6,715 nt of DNA from Bacteroidaceae bacterium. Lineage in GTDB: Bacteria; Bacteroidota; Bacteroidia; Bacteroidales; CHK158-818. The notes beneath the pieces were generated by a model. That model did not search any database and was not told the origin of the DNA. It saw only the letters and a program-made list of their open reading frames with translations. The position numbers and the translations under genes were made by a program. Below, in pieces: positions 1-4,117 of this stretch (within the stretch, counting starts at the first letter, position 1; every line of letters starts with the position of its first letter). The stretch lies in NCBI GenBank assembly GCA_017467745.1, contig JAFUKV010000146.1, positions 1 through 6,715 on the forward strand, in the 5' to 3' direction.

Positions 1-456
1 ACGATACCCAACCATACAATATTCGTTTTTCTTGTTTTCTGCTTTTTTCAAGAAATCGGCAATGACTTCGAAACTTTCACGTCCATAAAAATCGTCGGCG
101 TTTATAACCGCAAAAGGTTCTTTTATAACGTCTTTCCCCATTAAAACAGCGTGGTTGGTTCCCCACGGTTTAACTCTATCGGGATTCAATGTAAAGCCCT
201 CAGGTAAATAATCTAATTCTTGATATACAATTTCTACCGGAATAATATTTTCATATTTACTAATGATATTGGCTTTAAAATCATCTGCAAAACTGTGGCG
301 AATTACAAATACCACTTTACCGAATCCGGCACGTACGGCGTCGAAAATAGAATAGTCCATTATCGTTTCACCGTTCGGTCCTAATCCGTCCATTTGTTTA
401 AGACCTCCGTAGCGACTACCCATACCTGCCGCTAAAACAAAAAGTGTAGGTTTCAT
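1..456 (-). CDS. Nucleotidyltransferase family protein (NTP_transferase fold), C-terminus cut off by window edge
   Basis: This is the first 152 residues of a nucleotidyltransferase, the fold that joins a sugar or similar phosphate to an NTP. The N-terminus reads LFVLAAGMGSRYGGLKQ (residues 5-21), the glycine-rich nucleotide-binding signature of the superfamily. WGTNHAVLM (98-106) and INADDFYG (118-125) follow; the latter has the acidic residues expected to bind the catalytic metal. The ATG at 454-456 is the likely start, because an in-frame TAA lies only a few codons upstream and a TAnnTTTG promoter element lies about 35 bp upstream. Bacteroidota carry similar proteins of about 300 residues (from memory), so roughly half is missing here. 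The substrate cannot be told from this part: the signature differs from the usual RmlA and MurU forms. It is probably cytoplasmic and is divergent from pyrK. The family call is firm; the exact reaction is unknown. Confidence 0.88.
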   Translation of the reverse strand, partial: MKPTLFVLAAGMGSRYGGLKQMDGLGPNGETIMDYSIFDAVRAGFGKVVFVIRHSFADDFKANIISKYENIIPVEIVYQELDYLPEGFTLNPDRVKPWGTNHAVLMGKDVIKEPFAVINADDFYGRESFEVIADFLKKAENKKNEYCMVGYR

Positions 457-489
457 ATAATAAATTTATTTGTGTTGTTTTATTGACCG

Positions 490-497
490 CAAATATA
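490..497 (-). promoter_or_regulatory. Promoter -7 element (TATATTTG) for the nucleotidyltransferase gene
   Basis: Read on the minus strand this is TATATTTG, a perfect match to the Bacteroidota -7 consensus TAnnTTTG, placed about 34 bp before the ATG at 456. No TTTG-type -33 box is visible at the usual distance; that place is taken by the palindrome at 501-522. The element matches known consensus; its activity is inferred. Confidence 0.6.
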
Positions 498-500
498 CTA

Positions 501-522
501 AGAATCTATAATTGCAGATTCT
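501..522. promoter_or_regulatory. 22-bp near-palindrome between divergent promoters, operator candidate
   Basis: Arms AGAATCT (501-507) and AGATTCT (516-522) are exact reverse complements. The centre AATT (510-513) is itself palindromic, so 18 of 22 positions are symmetric around 511/512. The element starts 3 bp upstream of the -7 box of the leftward gene and covers its -33 region. It lies about 50 bp upstream of the pyrK -7 box. Because it sits upstream of both predicted transcription starts, it would act as DNA (protein binding), not as an RNA hairpin. No specific regulator can be named. Confidence 0.45.
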
Positions 523-571
523 CTTTTTACCAAAAAACCATTCTTCCATACAGTAAATTCTTTATTTTTTG

Positions 572-579
572 TACCTTTG
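572..579 (+). promoter_or_regulatory. Promoter -7 element (TACCTTTG) for pyrK-pyrD
   Basis: TACCTTTG is a perfect TAnnTTTG match, followed by C, about 20 bp before the pyrK ATG at 599. This leaves a leader of only some 10-15 nt, too short for an attenuator or riboswitch. A convincing -33 TTTG is not visible. The element overlaps the TTG codon at 569-571 that opens the longest reading frame, which is why the ATG at 599 was chosen as start. Confidence 0.7.
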
Positions 580-598
580 CGCCATAATAAAGATCAAA

Positions 599-1375
599 AT
601 GAAAAAATATATTTTAGACCTGATTGTATCGACAAACGAGAAACTTCACAACAACTACATATTATTAAAATTGACATCTTCCCAAAAACTTCCGGAAATG
701 TTACCCGGACAGTTTGCAGAAGTACGAGTAGATAAATCACCGTCTACTTTTTTAAGACGGCCTATCTCTATTAATTACATAGATAAACAAAAAAACGAAC
801 TATGGCTTTTAGTTCAAAAGGTGGGAGACGGAACTCGCGCGTTAGCAAACGTTCAACCGGGCGAAATCGTTAATATCGTCGCACCGTTAGGCAATACATT
901 CTCAACACCGCAACAAACAGATAAAAAACTTCTTTTAGTGGGCGGCGGTGTCGGAACCGCTCCGATGCTATTTTTAGGCAGTCATTTAAAAGAAATGGGA
1001 TTCTCTCCTAACTTTTTATTAGGAGCGCGTTCGGCGAACGATGTATTGCAATTAGATGATTTTCGCAGATTCGGTAACGTGTACATAACAACCGAAGACG
1101 GCTCGTTAGGCGAAAAAGGGTATGTAACCCAACACTCCGTTTTAGAAAATGAAACTTTCGACTGCATCTATACCTGCGGCCCCAAACCCATGATGGTTGC
1201 TGTTGCCGCCTATGCAAAAAAACGGAACATACTATGCGAAGTATCTTTGGAAAATATGATGGCTTGCGGAGTCGGAGCATGTTTATGTTGTGTTGAAAAA
1301 ACAACGGAAGGACATGTTTGCGTATGTAAAGACGGACCTGTATTCAATATAGAAAAACTGACATGGCAGATTTAA
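599..1375 (+). CDS. pyrK: Dihydroorotate dehydrogenase B (NAD+), electron transfer subunit
   Basis: PyrK passes electrons from the PyrD FMN through its own [2Fe-2S] cluster and FAD to NAD+, in the class 1B enzyme that makes orotate for UMP synthesis; it is cytoplasmic. The 258 residues fit the usual length. The ferredoxin-reductase-like part has RRPIS (53-57), the FAD-binding Arg-x-x-Ser type motif, then GGGVGTAP (115-122) and CGPKPMM (193-199) of the NAD-binding half. The C-terminal cluster domain has C223-x4-C228-x2-C231 and C243 in VCKDGPVF. Extra cysteines C230 and C241 sit next to the ligands. The ATG at 599 was preferred over an in-frame TTG at 569, which lies at the promoter and would add ten residues without counterpart. 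The gene overlaps pyrD by 13 bp, indicating a co-transcribed and probably translationally coupled pair. Confidence 0.95.
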   Translation: MKKYILDLIVSTNEKLHNNYILLKLTSSQKLPEMLPGQFAEVRVDKSPSTFLRRPISINYIDKQKNELWLLVQKVGDGTRALANVQPGEIVNIVAPLGNTFSTPQQTDKKLLLVGGGVGTAPMLFLGSHLKEMGFSPNFLLGARSANDVLQLDDFRRFGNVYITTEDGSLGEKGYVTQHSVLENETFDCIYTCGPKPMMVAVAAYAKKRNILCEVSLENMMACGVGACLCCVEKTTEGHVCVCKDGPVFNIEKLTWQI

Positions 1376-2274
1376 GAACAAATATCGGAAACTTAGAATT
1401 AAAAAATCCCGTAATGACCGCATCCGGTACATTCGGATACGGAGAAGAGTTCGAAGACTTTATCGACATATCTCAAATAGGCGGAATAATTGTAAAAGGC
1501 ACAACCTTAAACCACCGTGAGGGAAACCCCTATCCCCGAATGGCGGAAACTCCGTCCGGGATGTTGAATGCGGTAGGATTGCAAAACAAAGGCGTAGATT
1601 ATTTCGTAGAGAATATCTATCCGGAAATATCTAAAATAGATACACGAATGATTGTAAACGTTTCGGGTGCTTGTGTTGAAGACTATGTAGCGACGGCCGA
1701 AAAAATAGCGTTGTTAGAACATATTCCGGCTATTGAACTGAATATCTCTTGCCCTAATGTAAAAGAAGGCGGTATGGCTTTCGGCACTTCCTGCCAAAGT
1801 GCGGCAAAAGTGGTTAAGGCCGTACGAGAAGCGTATCCAAAAACTTTAATTGTTAAACTCTCGCCCAATGTTACCGATATTGCGGAGATAGCCAAAGCCG
1901 TTGAGAGCGAAGGCGCCGATAGCATATCTCTCATAAATACAATATTGGGAATGGCTATCAACGCCGAAAAGAGAATCCCTGTTCTTTCTACCGTTACAGG
2001 AGGTTTGTCCGGACCTTGCGTAAAACCGATAGCTTTACGGATGGTATGGCAGGTATATCATGCCGTTAAAGTTCCGGTAATCGGATTAGGCGGCATTATG
2101 AACGCGACAGACGCTATCGAATTTATGTTAGCTGGCGCCTCCGCTATTCAAATCGGTACGGCTAATTTCATAGATCCGGCCATAACCGTAAAAGTAGCAA
2201 ACGGAATAAACGAGTATTTAGAACGTCAAGGTTGTAAATCGGTAAAAGAAATTATCGGCGCGCTACGAGTGTAG
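1363..2274 (+). CDS. pyrD: Dihydroorotate dehydrogenase class 1B, catalytic subunit
   Basis: PyrD oxidises dihydroorotate to orotate using FMN, the fourth step of de novo pyrimidine synthesis, in the cytoplasm with PyrK. The 303 residues match class 1B length. Visible landmarks are MTASGTFGYGEEF (18-30), VKGTT with Lys45 near FMN, NAVGLQNKG (69-77) and NISCPNVKEGG (127-137). Cys130 is the active-site base typical of class 1; class 2 enzymes use serine. Further marks are Lys165 in VKLSPN, GGLSGP (213-218), GLGGI (241-245) and GTANF (265-269), which form the FMN phosphate site. There is no N-terminal membrane extension, which again excludes the quinone-linked class 2. The start lies inside pyrK. 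The last 12 bp overlap the end of nth on the other strand, leaving no room for a terminator between the genes. Nothing is broken; identity is secure. Confidence 0.96.
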   Translation: MADLRTNIGNLELKNPVMTASGTFGYGEEFEDFIDISQIGGIIVKGTTLNHREGNPYPRMAETPSGMLNAVGLQNKGVDYFVENIYPEISKIDTRMIVNVSGACVEDYVATAEKIALLEHIPAIELNISCPNVKEGGMAFGTSCQSAAKVVKAVREAYPKTLIVKLSPNVTDIAEIAKAVESEGADSISLINTILGMAINAEKRIPVLSTVTGGLSGPCVKPIALRMVWQVYHAVKVPVIGLGGIMNATDAIEFMLAGASAIQIGTANFIDPAITVKVANGINEYLERQGCKSVKEIIGALRV

Positions 2275-2925
2275 TTTTATCTCCCCAGCCATTTGCTTTT
2301 CAAAATATTTGCAATAGTCTTTCAAACCGCAAGTTACACATTGCGGTTTGCGGGCCGTGCACACATACCGTCCGTGCAAAATAAGCCAGTGATGAGCTTT
2401 GGGCAATAACGGACCCGGAATATACTTAACCAAAGTCTTTTCCGTTTCCAACGGAGTTTTTGAATTTGTTGTCAACCCTATTCTATTCGAAATACGAAAA
2501 ACATGTGTATCTACGGCCATCGCCTCTTTATTAAAAACGACAGAAGCGATAACATTAGCCGTCTTACGCCCCACTCCGGGCAGTTTTTGTAATTCTGCTA
2601 TTTCTGAGGGAACCTCCCCTCCGAAAGTTTCCACCAACATTTTCGCCATCCCCACCAAATAGCGGGCTTTGCTGTTCGGATACGAAACACTGCGAATATA
2701 TTTGAAAACCTCATCTTGCGAAGACGCCGCCAACACTTCGGGCGTCGGAAACGCCTTAAAAAGAGCGGGTGTTATCATGTTTACCCGTTTATCTGTACAT
2801 TGAGCGGATAAAATAACCGATATCAAAAGTTGAAACGGAGAGTCATAATGCAATTCCGTTTCGGCGACAGGCATATTTTCAGAAAACCATTCTATTACCT
2901 TCTTATAACGTTCTTCTTTTTTCAT
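2263..2925 (-). CDS. nth: Endonuclease III, DNA glycosylase/AP lyase
   Basis: Nth removes oxidised pyrimidines from DNA and nicks the abasic site in base excision repair. The 220 residues are a little longer than the E. coli enzyme. The helix-hairpin-helix is LPGVGRKTANV (115-125), with Lys121 as the Schiff-base lysine. Asp139 in AVDTHVFR is the catalytic aspartate. The C-terminal [4Fe-4S] loop is C189-x6-C196-x2-C199-x5-C205, the full family pattern. SAQCTDKRVN (40-49) is also typical of Nth and argues against MutY. The start ATG at 2923-2925 has a TAnnTTTG element about 29 bp upstream and no visible Shine-Dalgarno. The gene converges on pyrD with a 12-bp overlap of the coding ends. A perfect inverted repeat lies within the Fe-S codons. 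It has its own promoter, so it is probably not in the operon of the genes to its right. Confidence 0.96.
   Translation of the reverse strand: MKKEERYKKVIEWFSENMPVAETELHYDSPFQLLISVILSAQCTDKRVNMITPALFKAFPTPEVLAASSQDEVFKYIRSVSYPNSKARYLVGMAKMLVETFGGEVPSEIAELQKLPGVGRKTANVIASVVFNKEAMAVDTHVFRISNRIGLTTNSKTPLETEKTLVKYIPGPLLPKAHHWLILHGRYVCTARKPQCVTCGLKDYCKYFEKQMAGEIKLHS
2323..2350. repeat. Perfect 10-bp inverted repeat inside nth, possible 3'-end hairpin
   Basis: CAAACCGCAA (2323-2332) and TTGCGGTTTG (2341-2350) are exact reverse complements around an 8-base loop. The repeat covers nth codons 192-201, including two Fe-S cysteines. It begins 49 bp after the pyrD stop codon, so in a pyrKD read-through transcript it would form a 3' hairpin. 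No T-run follows on either strand, so it is not a classical intrinsic terminator. By rough estimate a repeat this long with a short loop is uncommon by chance in a window this size, but coding constraint could produce it. Confidence 0.5.
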
Positions 2926-2953
2926 TGCGAATTTTATTCGAAAATTTTACGTA

Positions 2954-2961
2954 CAAAGGTA
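2954..2961 (-). promoter_or_regulatory. Promoter -7 element (TACCTTTG) for nth
   Basis: The minus strand reads TACCTTTG, identical to the element in front of pyrK and a perfect TAnnTTTG match, about 29 bp before the nth ATG. A TTG occurs roughly 25 bp further upstream, slightly too far for a typical -33 box. The short leader shows no regulatory structure. Confidence 0.65.
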
Positions 2962-3114
2962 AAAACATTTTCTATTTCTTTACTTACAATTAAGAAGTGA
3001 AAAAATCTCGGTGAGTATAATACCCCTACTAATTTTGCTTATAATATTGATGCAGAAGTTTTGGAAAATATTCTGTTACTCACAGATAGACATTTAGCAT
3101 AACCAGATCTTTAC

Positions 3115-3122
3115 CAAAGTTA
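3115..3122 (-). promoter_or_regulatory. Possible promoter -7 element (TAACTTTG) with no gene directly behind it
   Basis: The minus strand reads TAACTTTG followed by G, with a TTG about 22 bp upstream that could serve as -33 box. It lies about 20 bp after the stop of the DUF5106 gene and about 190 bp before nth. It could be a second, distal nth promoter, the start of a small RNA, or chance in AT-rich DNA. The match is seen; the function is a guess. Confidence 0.3.
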
Positions 3123-3143
3123 TATACTAAACACAATAAAGTT

Positions 3144-4094
3144 TCAAGAAACGCTATCGCCCAATATTTCACACAATCTTCGAAGCGACGCTTCTTTTAT
3201 TATCACAGTTTTGTTGTTGTCCAATAAGTAAATCGCAGGCATATCCGGTAAAACGAATAACTCTTTTTCCAGAATATTATCCAAATCGAATCCCACAATC
3301 CAATCAACCGGAAGTTCATTTTTTGTACGGTTCCAAGCTGTACGGTCTTCATCGGCGTATAAAGCCGCTACCGTCAGTTTCTTATCCTTAACCAATTGCT
3401 TCAATAAAGCATTGTTGTTCAAATCTTCCATAACCTCTATACAATGCCTGCAATCGGGGTCATAAAATATCAACAGTAATTTTTCTGCCGACGTATCATA
3501 AAGCGTCATTTGTTTCCCTTCACGGGTAAGATACGTAAAATCGGCGACGCGTGTTCCGCTCCGATTCTTTTTTACCACATTCAATAAATAGGTAAAACGC
3601 TCTTTATCATATTCATTCAATATAGCAGATTCCGTTATCTCAGAAAGAAACAGAATGAAATAATCTTCGTCCCGCATCGGAGAATCATATTCATAGAGAT
3701 ATTTTTTTGTTAATTCCGTAAGTATATGGTACGCAACAGGATCTTTTTCCGCACGATTCACAAGCGTTCTCACAGCCGGAGCAAGCGCCATTGAGTTGGC
3801 ATGAGGAAACAACGATATAAAATTAACGAAGTTCTGCTCAACAAAAGCCCGATTACGGCTACGGAGCGTATCTCCGAAATCCATAGCATCCCAAAAGTGC
3901 GCCAATAAAAACGATGCTCGTTCAGACGGAACTGTCAGGTTTTTCGGGATATCCGGTAATGTAAGTTCCAATAAAGATAATGTGTCGGGCGCGATTGCTG
4001 TCCGATTAGCCATATTTTGCAAACAGGTTACATTACCGCTTACTTCGGCAACAAACACTGCCCATACAACACATATCCCATAAATTGCTCTCAT
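3144..4094 (-). CDS. Exported DUF5106 / thioredoxin-like protein with CXXC motif
   Basis: This protein of 316 residues resembles the Bacteroidota family with an N-terminal DUF5106 domain and a C-terminal thioredoxin fold. Residues 1-20 form a hydrophobic segment ending VSG that fits a signal peptide, though its basic start is weak (one Arg); no lipobox is seen. The DUF5106 part (about 35-180) includes LLAHFWDAMDF (63-73) and KKYLYEYDSPMRDEDYF (130-146). The thioredoxin part (about 183-316) has FYDPDCRHC (210-218), giving a C215-x2-C218 redox pair, and DMPAIYLLD (284-292), where Pro286 is the likely cis-proline. It therefore probably acts as a periplasmic thiol-disulfide protein; its partner is unknown. 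It begins 23 bp after the end of the large surface-protein gene on the same strand with no promoter between, so the two are likely co-transcribed. Family assignment is good; role is inferred. Confidence 0.85.
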   Translation of the reverse strand: MRAIYGICVVWAVFVAEVSGNVTCLQNMANRTAIAPDTLSLLELTLPDIPKNLTVPSERASFLLAHFWDAMDFGDTLRSRNRAFVEQNFVNFISLFPHANSMALAPAVRTLVNRAEKDPVAYHILTELTKKYLYEYDSPMRDEDYFILFLSEITESAILNEYDKERFTYLLNVVKKNRSGTRVADFTYLTREGKQMTLYDTSAEKLLLIFYDPDCRHCIEVMEDLNNNALLKQLVKDKKLTVAALYADEDRTAWNRTKNELPVDWIVGFDLDNILEKELFVLPDMPAIYLLDNNKTVIIKEASLRRLCEILGDSVS

Positions 4095-4117
4095 TATTTA
4101 ATGACAATCAGAACTTA

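Larger units (their letters stand above)
2926..3143. other. Intergenic region between nth and the DUF5106 gene
   Basis: This gap of 218 bp is very AT-rich and holds no convincing gene. On the minus strand it contains the nth promoter element and a second TAnnTTTG match near its right end. On the plus strand 3001-3102 is open for 33 codons without a start codon. I found no strong hairpin plus T-run that would end transcription of the DUF5106 gene; only a weak TCTG/CAGA stem around 3072-3086 is visible. Confidence 0.6.

Noticed and set aside
569..598. Ten-codon N-terminal extension of pyrK from a TTG codon
   Set aside because: The TTG overlaps the promoter -7 region, so it would not be in the transcript; the ATG at 599 gives the normal family N-terminus.
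2399..2662. Plus-strand open frame of 87 codons opposite nth
   Set aside because: It is wholly inside nth, whose catalytic and Fe-S residues are all intact; no promoter and no family resemblance.
3030..3037. Plus-strand TAATTTTG match to the -7 consensus in the nth upstream gap
   Set aside because: No -33 partner and no plus-strand gene downstream; such a match is expected by chance in AT-rich DNA.
3182..3194. GAAGCG-A-CGCTTC followed by TTTT, looking like a plus-strand intrinsic terminator
   Set aside because: It lies within the 3' coding part of the DUF5106 gene, no plus-strand transcript is expected to arrive there, and the stem is short.
4011..4035. Cysteine near the end of the DUF5106 protein signal segment (Cys24) as a lipoprotein site
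   Set aside because: The preceding residues NVT do not fit a lipobox (no Leu at -3, no small residue pattern), so a signal peptidase I type export signal is preferred.
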